Assembly (NCBI GenBank): GCA_019322475.1
Contig: JAHWIN010000002.1
Coordinates: forward strand, 1-22,172
Source of the DNA: Candidatus Woesearchaeota archaeon
GTDB lineage: Archaea > Nanobdellota > Nanobdellia > Woesearchaeales > JACPBV01
DNA length: 22,172 nt
Reading direction: 5' to 3'
Part shown: piece by piece, positions 7,507 to 13,906 of the stretch
Layout: every line of letters begins with the position of its first letter
Position numbering within the stretch: the stretch's first letter is position 1
Position numbers and translations under genes: made by a program
Notes under the pieces: generated by a model
The model's database searches: none
What the model was told of the DNA's origin: nothing
What the model saw: only the letters and a program-made list of their open reading frames with translations

Positions 7507-7904
7507 TGACAACCGTTATGGCTTTCGGCTCATTTGATATACTCCACCCCGGCCACATATATTTCTTAAGGGAAGCCAAAAAGTTAGGCAGCACCCTTAT
7601 TGTTGTGATAGCCAGGGACTCAACCTTTAAAGAGGTCAAGGGATTCCAGCCAAGATATGATGAAAGGCAGAGGGTGGAGAACATAAGGGACCTGAAGATA
7701 GCTGACAAGGTCATGCTCGGCTACGAGACAGACAAATACGAGATCATAGAAGAGATAAACCCCGACGTAATAGCATTGGGATATGACCAGGGAAAGTTCG
7801 CAGACACCCTTAAGGAAGAGATGGAAAAAAGGAAGATGAGCCCCAGGATTATAAGGATAGGCCCCTACAAGGAGCACCAGTACAAGTCTTCTAAGCTTAG
7901 GTAG
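7506..7904 (+). CDS. ribL: Cytidylyltransferase-like FAD synthase (RibL type)
   Basis: A 132-residue nucleotidyltransferase. The N-terminus has GSFDILHPGH, the HxGH-type nucleotide-binding motif, followed by FLREAKKLG. VIARDST and the ALGYDQ motif near residue 97 match archaeal FAD synthases of the MJ1179 kind, which adenylate FMN to FAD. The end (QYKSSKLR) resembles the usual SSK-type tail. I see no cysteine in the whole protein, whereas characterised RibL enzymes are described with functionally important C-terminal cysteines, so the substrate may differ (for example a TagD-like cytidylyltransferase). It is transcribed from its own TATA box and follows the lipoate operon, giving a small cofactor cluster. 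Confidence 0.8.
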   Translation: MTTVMAFGSFDILHPGHIYFLREAKKLGSTLIVVIARDSTFKEVKGFQPRYDERQRVENIRDLKIADKVMLGYETDKYEIIEEINPDVIALGYDQGKFADTLKEEMEKRKMSPRIIRIGPYKEHQYKSSKLR

Positions 7905-8031
7905 CAGTCTTTGGTTTCTATTCCTGGTTGCGTCATTTTAAGATTCTTTTTGTAAAATTTTCCTGCAATGGATTAACTTATTCTTGTAAAAAAGTTAATT
8001 TTATATAATCTTGATCCAATATAACAAAAAC
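7905..8031 (+). promoter_or_regulatory. Promoter and candidate operator of the tandem-Lrp gene
   Basis: TTTATATA at 8000-8007 is centred about 28 bp before the ATG at 8032. Immediately upstream are exact inverted arms ATTAACTT (7972-7979) and AAGTTAAT (7992-7999). An 11-mer TTyTTGTAAAA occurs at 7947-7957 and 7981-7991, about three helical turns apart. Abutting the TATA box, these fit binding sites for the Lrp-like product itself, since autoregulation is common in this family. Confidence 0.5.
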
Positions 8032-9048
8032 ATGGAAAAAAAATATCGCCTTACACCCACAGAGCAGTCAGTGATAAGGCAGCTGGAAAAAAACTCCCGG
8101 TACCCTTTCTCGAAGATTGGAAAAAGGTCAAGGATGAGCCAGCAAAGGGTCAGCTACACAGTTGAATCCCTCATAAGAAAAAAGATTATCGAACGTTTCT
8201 ATGCTTTGATAGACTATTCTAAGTTTGATGTCCTCCACTTTAGGGTTTATTTTAAGGTCAGCTATACAAACGAGCAGGATTTCAAAGAGCTTGTCAGATA
8301 CCTGAAAGATGATCCGTCTACATCATGGGTATCAGGATGCGGGGGAAGATACGACCTAATATGCACCTTCTTTGCCATGAACCCATCTAGTTTTAATAAG
8401 GCCCTGAAGGGGATACTGAGGGAATTCCCTAATCAGCTGGATAACTACACGATACTTACTTCCATAGTCCTTATCCATTTCGGGAGGAAATACCTCTTTT
8501 CCTCTTCAGCCCCAACACCCCCTCAGGAGATTATAGGGGGGGATAGAAAGCCGGAGCTTATACAGGCGATAGACCTTGAGATACTCAGCCTTATTGCAGA
8601 AAATGCAAGGATGGCTGCTGTTGAGATAGGGAACAAGCTTGGCTTGACAGCAAAGACCGTGATAAAAAGGATCAATGATCTGGTAGAAAGGAAGATAATA
8701 AGGGGGTTTAGGCCTTCTTTGGACATATCTAAAACCGAAAAAAGTGCTTTTATAATCGCTATCAAGACCCACAATGTCATTCCTGAGATAGAAGATAAGC
8801 TGGTGGATTACTTAAGGGTCCATCCGAACGTTGTTGCAGTAGTAAAAACATTGGGGGAATGGGATCTTGAGATACAGATAGAGGTAAGCGCTCTGCAGAT
8901 ATACCGGAAAATCGAATTAGAGATACGCCAGAGATTCAAGTCATTGATACGGTCGATAGAAAGAATACCTCTATATGGAGAATCCTATAAGCTCAATTTC
9001 TTTCCAGGATTCCTGCTGGGGCAAAAAAATCAGAAAAATATACGATGA
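8032..9048 (+). CDS. Lrp/AsnC-family transcriptional regulator with two tandem Lrp modules
   Basis: About 338 residues. Module 1 has a winged helix at about 5-60 (LTPTEQSVIRQLEKNSRYPF, then a recognition helix in MSQQRVSYTVESLIRKKII) and a ligand-binding RAM-like domain to about 150. Module 2 restarts at about 180 with IDLEILSLIAENARMAAVEI, a second HTH (LTAKTVIKRINDLVERKIIRG), then another RAM-like domain (IIAIKTHNVIPEIEDKLVDY, VVAVVKTLGEWDLEIQIEV). Classical Lrp has one such module, so this is an intramolecular pair. The TTG at 8011 also opens the frame, but the ATG at 8032 has the right TATA spacing. The effector is unknown. It converges on dph6 with a 17-nt gap. Confidence 0.88.
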   Translation: MEKKYRLTPTEQSVIRQLEKNSRYPFSKIGKRSRMSQQRVSYTVESLIRKKIIERFYALIDYSKFDVLHFRVYFKVSYTNEQDFKELVRYLKDDPSTSWVSGCGGRYDLICTFFAMNPSSFNKALKGILREFPNQLDNYTILTSIVLIHFGRKYLFSSSAPTPPQEIIGGDRKPELIQAIDLEILSLIAENARMAAVEIGNKLGLTAKTVIKRINDLVERKIIRGFRPSLDISKTEKSAFIIAIKTHNVIPEIEDKLVDYLRVHPNVVAVVKTLGEWDLEIQIEVSALQIYRKIELEIRQRFKSLIRSIERIPLYGESYKLNFFPGFLLGQKNQKNIR

Positions 9049-9065
9049 TTAGTCCTAAATCAAAT

Positions 9066-9734
9066 TCACTTCTCCTCAATCCTGGCCTTTTTGATATTAT
9101 ACACGCCGCAGAACTCAGATTCCATCTCTTTCTCAGCCTCCTCCACAACAATCTTCTCCTTGAAAAGAGGGCAGTCAAGTACAAAGCTTTCTGTCTCCCC
9201 CCCTTCTCCTATAGGAGATACGTTCAAAGACCTCATCCTGTCCATAAAGGTAAGCCCTATCCTCATGCCTAAAAATTCTTTCTTAAGGCCGTCTGCAGCT
9301 ATCCCTGTTATTATAACATTGCACCTTTTGATAAGCTCATTAAGATAGAGCTCTTCATCTATCTGCCACAGCGGTGTTATCGATTTTATCTTAAGCTCGC
9401 AGCATATCTTATCTATCCTCTCTTTCTGGTAATTTGACCTTATTGCCCCTGAGACAAGCCCCTCTATCCTGTACTTTTCCTTGGCTATCTCTATGGCCTG
9501 CTTTAGGTCTTCAAGCTCCTCCTCCTTTATGCCCTCTGTTTCCCACCACACCAAGGGGACATCTGCTGCCTTTGCCTGTACCCTGACCAGCTCGATATTG
9601 GGTATATGGAACATATAAGACTCCTTGTTCCTTGATTTTATCGCAACCAGGCAAACAAGCTCGTTCTCCTGGCTGGCCTTATACGCAGCATACCAGCCGT
9701 CCTTCCCCCCTGAAACCAAAGCCCCGATCTTCAT
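9066..9734 (-). CDS. dph6: Diphthine--ammonia ligase-like protein (Dph6 family, PP-loop)
   Basis: A 222-residue N-type ATP pyrophosphatase. The PP-loop at 8-13 reads SGGKDG where the family normally has SGGKDS, and is followed by WYAAYKA. The family motifs VSGAIRSNYQKERID, TPLWQ, ITGIAADGLKKEFLG and GEGGETESFVLDCPLF are all present. Dph6 amidates diphthine on elongation factor 2 using ATP and ammonia. The start overlaps the upstream asparagine-synthetase-like gene by 4 nt (ATGA), so the two are translated together. The Ser-to-Gly change at the PP-loop end is unusual but the rest is intact. Related archaeal paralogues of unknown function exist, so the diphthamide role is likely rather than certain. 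Confidence 0.87.
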   Translation of the reverse strand: MKIGALVSGGKDGWYAAYKASQENELVCLVAIKSRNKESYMFHIPNIELVRVQAKAADVPLVWWETEGIKEEELEDLKQAIEIAKEKYRIEGLVSGAIRSNYQKERIDKICCELKIKSITPLWQIDEELYLNELIKRCNVIITGIAADGLKKEFLGMRIGLTFMDRMRSLNVSPIGEGGETESFVLDCPLFKEKIVVEEAEKEMESEFCGVYNIKKARIEEK

Positions 9735-10615
9735 ATTGCATCCTCCTCCAACAGGATCTTAAGATAATCCTTCTTATGCTTGAACCCTTTTCTTTTTGCA
9801 AGCTTCTGTATAGCCCTGTCAAACCTGGACCCATACTGTGCCGCCCTTTTCTTCCTCCATGCAAAATCCCCTAAGCCCATATCCTCAGCAGCTTCCCTTA
9901 AGATAAGCTTGTTCCCTTTCCTTCCCAACTTGAACCTTGCAGGGATCCTTAATGAATACTCTACCAGCCTTTCATCCAGATATGGGACCCTAAGCACTAT
10001 ACCATTGGCTCTTGCGATAGCAAGATCCCTTGTTATGTCCCGTTCATGCATGCTCAACAGCCCTTTTAAGCATTCCTTATTTATGTTTTTTGCCTTTTCA
10101 TGCCTTTCATACCCTGCAAAAAGCTCCTCAGGCCCTAACCCTGAAAGCATGACCTTTATATTATCTTTTTTGGCTTCCTCAAAAGCCAGGAAAAAAGGAA
10201 GCGCAACACCCACCTTTACGACATTAGGCTCTTTCAGTATCTTAAGTATCTTTTTTACATGCCTTTCTGTTTCATCCAGCCCTATCGTCTTTACCCTCAG
10301 ATCAAGCCCAAAAATATCAGCGGCCTTTTTTGCATATTCAGCATCCTCTGCTTTTTTCATCCCTTTTTCTTTAAGGGCAGATGTATAGCAGGTAAAATCC
10401 TCTCCCTTGTCCCTGCATATCTTGGCTATTAATGTGCTGTCAACACCGCCTGAAAAGAGGATGCCGAAGCGCCCCTTAGGGATATTCTTTTTCACCGCTT
10501 CAAGAATCAGCCTCTTAGTATCCTCAAGTATCTCATCATGCTTTTTCCTTAGAAGCCTTGTAGAAAATCTATTGATGCGTTCTTTCCACTCTTTCTCAGT
10601 CAAGCTCAACAACAT
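9731..10615 (-). CDS. Stand-alone asparagine-synthetase-like domain (no glutaminase)
   Basis: A 294-residue protein matching only the C-terminal synthetase half of AsnB. It has the PP-loop SGGVDS at 55-60, LSGLGPEELFAGY (AsnB: LSGdGaDElFgGY), RVPYLDERLVEYSLRIP, and a basic C-terminal stretch KKRAAQYGS. The N-terminal Cys-nucleophile glutaminase domain is absent, so ammonia would have to be free or provided by a partner. Its substrate is unknown: aspartate is possible, but the family also adenylates other carboxylates. It overlaps the zinc-ribbon gene by 20 nt and dph6 by 4 nt, making a tightly coupled three-gene operon. That context suggests a shared modification pathway, which is an inference. 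Confidence 0.85.
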   Translation of the reverse strand: MLLSLTEKEWKERINRFSTRLLRKKHDEILEDTKRLILEAVKKNIPKGRFGILFSGGVDSTLIAKICRDKGEDFTCYTSALKEKGMKKAEDAEYAKKAADIFGLDLRVKTIGLDETERHVKKILKILKEPNVVKVGVALPFFLAFEEAKKDNIKVMLSGLGPEELFAGYERHEKAKNINKECLKGLLSMHERDITRDLAIARANGIVLRVPYLDERLVEYSLRIPARFKLGRKGNKLILREAAEDMGLGDFAWRKKRAAQYGSRFDRAIQKLAKRKGFKHKKDYLKILLEEDAI

Positions 10616-10862
10616 TTGTGGTCTTTAAAAATATGCCGTACTTTTTAAGGTTAACCAATTTTTCAACCTCGTTTCTTGTTATCTTCATGAATTCACAGTA
10701 ATTTTTTGGCTCAAACTTTCTTAGAAGGAACTGGAACGTGTCGATATGTGTCCTAAATACGAGCCCCATTATCTTATGCTTATTGACGCATTTCTTGCAT
10801 ATGAAATCAGAGCCTATCACTTCAAGCCATGCGCTTTCCTTTTTACAGTTGCTGCATTTCAT
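10596..10862 (-). CDS. Small zinc-ribbon protein of unknown function
   Basis: An 88-residue protein. The N-terminus carries CSNC (3-6) and CKKC (22-25), a CxxC-x15-CxxC zinc ribbon. The remainder (FLLRKFEPKNYCEFMKITRNEVEKLVNLKKYGIF) is helical with no membrane segment. I do not recognise a family. It is the first gene of the operon, and its last 20 nt overlap the asparagine-synthetase-like gene. Its ATG lies 28.5 bp from the centre of a symmetric TATA palindrome, so it is probably leaderless. A role as a metal-binding or substrate-presenting partner of the downstream PP-loop enzymes is only inferred from the overlap. Confidence 0.75.
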   Translation of the reverse strand: MKCSNCKKESAWLEVIGSDFICKKCVNKHKIMGLVFRTHIDTFQFLLRKFEPKNYCEFMKITRNEVEKLVNLKKYGIFLKTTNVVELD

Positions 10863-10918
10863 GTTGAAGGTTATTTTAAGGCAATATTTATAAATATATC
10901 TTTTTTGTTATATAACCT
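10863..10918. promoter_or_regulatory. Symmetric bidirectional promoter (zinc-ribbon operon / nadE)
   Basis: An exact 14-bp palindrome ATATTTATAAATAT at 10884-10897 is the only strong TATA element between the divergent starts. Its centre (10890.5) is 28.5 bp from the first base of both ATGs (10862 on minus, 10919 on plus). Each gene would thus be transcribed leaderlessly from the same box. Confidence 0.75.
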
Positions 10919-11623
10919 ATGAAAAAACAGTATGATAGGCTTGTAACCGGGATAAGGGGCTATTTCAAAAAAGCAGGGCTTAAGAAGGCAGTCCTGGGAC
11001 TTAGCGGAGGGATAGATTCAGCCCTGGCATTAAGGCTCACATCAGATGCCTTAGGAAACAGGAACATAACTGCACTGATCATGCCTGAGAAAGGCCTGAC
11101 AAAAAGGATAAATGTCCAGGACGCAGTCAGGTTATGCAGGCTTCTGGATGTAGGATATCACATAATCCCTATCAACCCTTTTCTGAAGCAGTTCAGGAAG
11201 ATAATGCCCTGGAGGCAGAACAAAAGCGCTTTGATAAACACAAAAGCAAGGATAAGGGCGGTTATACTCTACAATTATGCAAACACCCACAGCGCATTGG
11301 TCATAGGGACGTCAAACAAGACAGAGCTTGCCCTTGGCTACTTCACAAAATATGGTGACGGAGCATGCGACTTAGAGGTTATAGGCAGCTTATACAAGAC
11401 AGATGTTTGGGAAATGTCAGGATACCTGAACCTCCCAAAAAGCATAATACACAAGATCCCTTCTGCAGAGCTTTTCCACGGCCACACCGATGAGAAAGAG
11501 ATAGGAGAGACCTATAAGAATATAGACCTTATGCTAAAGGGAAACAAGCCGAAAAGCAGGAAGATAAGGGCCATGATAGAAAAGAACAGGCATAAGGCAG
11601 GAAAAGTGGATATTGTAAGATAG
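10919..11623 (+). CDS. nadE: NAD synthetase, ammonia-dependent
   Basis: A 234-residue PP-loop enzyme that amidates nicotinate adenine dinucleotide to NAD. The PP-loop SGGIDS is at 29-34, followed by ALALRLTSDALG. Further NadE motifs are IMPEKGLT, NTKARIRAVILYNYA, IGTSNKTELALGYFTKYGDGA, LYKTDVWEMSGYL and IPSAELFHGHTDEKEIG. There is no glutaminase domain, so it uses free ammonia. The length is at the short end for the family. It is followed after 7 nt by nadM, so the last two steps of NAD synthesis are co-expressed from a leaderless promoter. Confidence 0.97.
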   Translation: MKKQYDRLVTGIRGYFKKAGLKKAVLGLSGGIDSALALRLTSDALGNRNITALIMPEKGLTKRINVQDAVRLCRLLDVGYHIIPINPFLKQFRKIMPWRQNKSALINTKARIRAVILYNYANTHSALVIGTSNKTELALGYFTKYGDGACDLEVIGSLYKTDVWEMSGYLNLPKSIIHKIPSAELFHGHTDEKEIGETYKNIDLMLKGNKPKSRKIRAMIEKNRHKAGKVDIVR

Positions 11624-11630
11624 CATTAAA

Positions 11631-12137
11631 ATGAAAACAGCACTCTTCATAGGCCGCTTCCAGCCTTTCCATAATGCGCACCTTTCTGATGTAAAGCTGG
11701 CCCTCAGGGAATGCGGCAAGGTTATCATCGCCATAGGAAGCTCCCAGGAATCAGGGACAAAAGACAACCCCTTTGCATATGAAGAAAGAAAAGATATGAT
11801 CTCCAGCTCCTTAAGGTTCCACAAGATCCAAAACTATGATATAGTCCCTGTCCCTGACATCAACGATGACAGCAGGTGGGTAGGCCATGTCAGGAAGGCA
11901 GTTCCTCCTTTTAGCAGGGTATACACAGGAAACAGGAAGACAGAAAGGCTCTTCAGGGAAAAAGGCATCGATGTAAGGAGGATAAGCCTCATCCCCCTCA
12001 TCAATGCAACAGAGATAAGAAAAAGGATGCTTCATGGAGGCAACTGGAAAGAATTGGTTCCTAAGGAAGTGTCTTTTTGCATAGAAAAGATGGGGGGCGT
12101 AGAAAGGATAAAGAGGATTAACGACAGGGAGGCATAA
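11631..12137 (+). CDS. nadM: Nicotinamide-nucleotide adenylyltransferase, archaeal NadM type
   Basis: A 168-residue nucleotidyltransferase. GRFQPFHNAH at 8-17 holds the HxxH nucleotide-binding histidines. IAIGSSQESGTKDNPFAYEER is typical of archaeal NMNATs. The second motif, NATEIRKRM near residues 124-132, corresponds to the ISxTxIR site. It joins ATP with NMN (or NaMN) to form the dinucleotide used by NadE, whose gene lies 7 nt upstream. The length and motifs match archaeal NadM proteins rather than bacterial NadD. Confidence 0.96.
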   Translation: MKTALFIGRFQPFHNAHLSDVKLALRECGKVIIAIGSSQESGTKDNPFAYEERKDMISSSLRFHKIQNYDIVPVPDINDDSRWVGHVRKAVPPFSRVYTGNRKTERLFREKGIDVRRISLIPLINATEIRKRMLHGGNWKELVPKEVSFCIEKMGGVERIKRINDREA

Positions 12138-12170
12138 CACAAAGGCTTGAAGAATGCCTGTGCTGTTTTT
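12138..12170 (+). terminator. Possible terminator after nadM
   Basis: A hairpin pairs CAC (12138-12140) and AGGC (12143-12146) with GCCT (12156-12159) and GTG (12160-12162), followed shortly by a five-T run at 12166-12170. It sits just past the nadM stop in a convergent gap. The remaining bases to 12224 hold only a weak AT-rich dyad (ATAAG/CTTAT). Confidence 0.45.
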
Positions 12171-12224
12171 ACTATTAGCTTATTTCTTTCCTATGAGAAG
12201 ATATCACTAAAATAAGAAATCTTA

Positions 12225-13334
12225 TCACCCGAAAAACCCTTTCTTCCTGGTTGCACCTTCAAGCTCCTTAAGAAGCTTTTTCTGCTTTGAGTTCAGCTTT
12301 GTAGGGACATCGATATCGACCTTTACCAGCTCATCGCCCCTTCCGTCTCCATGCAGGAAAGGGACACCCATCTCATTCATCTTGAACATAGTTCCTGATT
12401 GTGTGCCCGCAGGTATCTTTAGCTTAGCATCCCCTTTTAATGTAGGCACATCTATCTCCCCCCCTAAAGCTGCCGTAGTAAAAGGTATCTTGACCTCTAT
12501 AAACAGGTCATCACCGTCCCTTTCAAAGGTCTTGTGCTTCTTCATATGAAGCACTATATAAAGGTCTCCTGAAGAGGCCCCCCTTCTGCCTGCTTCACCC
12601 TCTCCGGATATCCTCAGGTTTGTCCCTTCCTCAGACCCCTTGGGTATCTTTACCTTTATCTTTCTTCTCTCATGGACAAGCCCTGTTCCGTCGCAGTTAG
12701 GGCATTCTTCTTTTATATACCTGCCTTCACCATGGCATTTTCTGCAGGTAGTTGTAGTTGCAAACATGCCGAAAGGCGTCCTTTGTGTTACCCTTGAAAC
12801 ACCGGAGCCGCCGCACTCAGGGCAGCTTACTACGTCATCCTTGTTTTTTGCACCTAATCCTTTGCATTCAGGGCATTGCTCATTTCTCGGTATGGATATC
12901 TCTTTTTCAGCCCCAAAAGCAGCCTCCTCCAATGTTATCTCCATGTCATATCTTAGGTCAGACCCTCTGGCTTCTTCCCTCCTCCTTGCCGTGCGGAATC
13001 GGCCGCCCCCCCCAAAAAACCTGTCAAATATGTCTCCGAAGTCAAAAGAAGCAAAATCCGTAAAGTCAGCGCCAAAATCAGAAAAATCAAACCCCCTGAA
13101 TCCTGATGCCTGCTTGAACGCTTCTGCACTTCCAAACCGGTCATACTGCCCTCTTTTTGCATCATCACCAAGGACCTGCGCAGCCTCGTTTATCTCCTTG
13201 AATTTTTCTGCTGCCCCATCATCCTTGTTGACATCGGGGTGGTATTTTCTTGCCAGCTTCTTATAGGCCTTCTTGATATCCTCTTTAGTTGCATTCTTGT
13301 CTACTCCCAGTATCTTGTAATAGTCTTTTGTCAT
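12225..13334 (-). CDS. dnaJ: Chaperone DnaJ (type I Hsp40)
   Basis: A 369-residue type I J-protein. The J domain (1-70) includes HPD at 32-34. A Gly/Phe-rich linker spans about 78-115. Four CxxCxGxG zinc repeats follow: CPECKGLG near 154, CPECGGSG near 171, CRKCHGEG near 197 and CPNCDGTG near 211. Two beta-rich substrate domains follow, ending in a KQKKLLKELE helix. It stimulates DnaK ATPase and delivers substrates. The start has a strong Shine-Dalgarno run GGGGGAG and lies 1 nt after the flavoprotein stop, so it is the last gene of the heat-shock unit. All key residues are intact. Confidence 0.98.
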   Translation of the reverse strand: MTKDYYKILGVDKNATKEDIKKAYKKLARKYHPDVNKDDGAAEKFKEINEAAQVLGDDAKRGQYDRFGSAEAFKQASGFRGFDFSDFGADFTDFASFDFGDIFDRFFGGGGRFRTARRREEARGSDLRYDMEITLEEAAFGAEKEISIPRNEQCPECKGLGAKNKDDVVSCPECGGSGVSRVTQRTPFGMFATTTTCRKCHGEGRYIKEECPNCDGTGLVHERRKIKVKIPKGSEEGTNLRISGEGEAGRRGASSGDLYIVLHMKKHKTFERDGDDLFIEVKIPFTTAALGGEIDVPTLKGDAKLKIPAGTQSGTMFKMNEMGVPFLHGDGRGDELVKVDIDVPTKLNSKQKKLLKELEGATRKKGFFG

Positions 13335-13335
13335 T

Positions 13336-13878
13336 TTACTCCCCCGATATTCCTAATCTTATCCCCATATCCTTAAGCTCTTTAATAAGCTTTTGATTTT
13401 TCTCAACATCCCCTTTCTTATTGGCCTTTGCAAGATAATATCCTGTCTCTTCCATCCCCAGTATCCCTGTAAACTCCCCCATTATCATTATCATCTTTTT
13501 TATTGACTTCTCAAAGCCTCCGGTTCCTATAAGAAAAGCCTTTTTTCCTTTCAGCTTCCTGTTGAACCAGTAAGGGTTGCACCTGTCCATGAAGTTCTTC
13601 ATCATAGCTGAAACATTGCTGAAATAGCAGGGGGAAGCAAGGATCAGGATGTCTGCATTATCCATTTCCTTGTATATGCCCTTCATATCATCATTTATTA
13701 CGCATACTCCTGTTTTAGGGCAGCAGTAATCCCCTCCGCTGCAGAACTCGATCTTCTTTTCCCTTAGCCTTATGAGGGATGTTTCCGCCCCGTTTTTCCC
13801 TGCAGAATCCAGGATAACATCTAGCATAAAGCTGATATTGCCCGTCCTCGGGCTTCCGTCTATAGCCAGGATTTTCAT
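13336..13878 (-). CDS. NAD(P)H-dependent FMN reductase-like/iron-sulfur flavoprotein-like protein
   Basis: A 180-residue flavodoxin-like protein. DGSPRTGN (7-14) forms the FMN phosphate loop, and ASPCYFSNVSAMMKNFMDR is the second flavin-binding stretch of the family. Cysteines at 46, 52, 53 and 59 (CSGGDYCCPKTGVC, then NDD) resemble the cluster region of archaeal iron-sulfur flavoproteins, although the spacing is not the classical one. It probably transfers electrons from NAD(P)H via FMN; the acceptor is unknown. It lies between dnaK (28-nt gap) and dnaJ (1-nt gap), a position that suggests co-induction with chaperones and perhaps a link between redox stress and folding. Confidence 0.82.
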   Translation of the reverse strand: MKILAIDGSPRTGNISFMLDVILDSAGKNGAETSLIRLREKKIEFCSGGDYCCPKTGVCVINDDMKGIYKEMDNADILILASPCYFSNVSAMMKNFMDRCNPYWFNRKLKGKKAFLIGTGGFEKSIKKMIMIMGEFTGILGMEETGYYLAKANKKGDVEKNQKLIKELKDMGIRLGISGE

Positions 13879-13906
13879 TTAAAAAAGAAAAAATAAAAGA
13901 AAAAGA

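Noticed and set aside
12640..13266. 208-codon plus-strand frame opposite dnaJ
   Set aside because: It lies wholly antisense to a complete, conserved dnaJ and is rich in Ser/Pro/Leu, as expected for a shadow frame.
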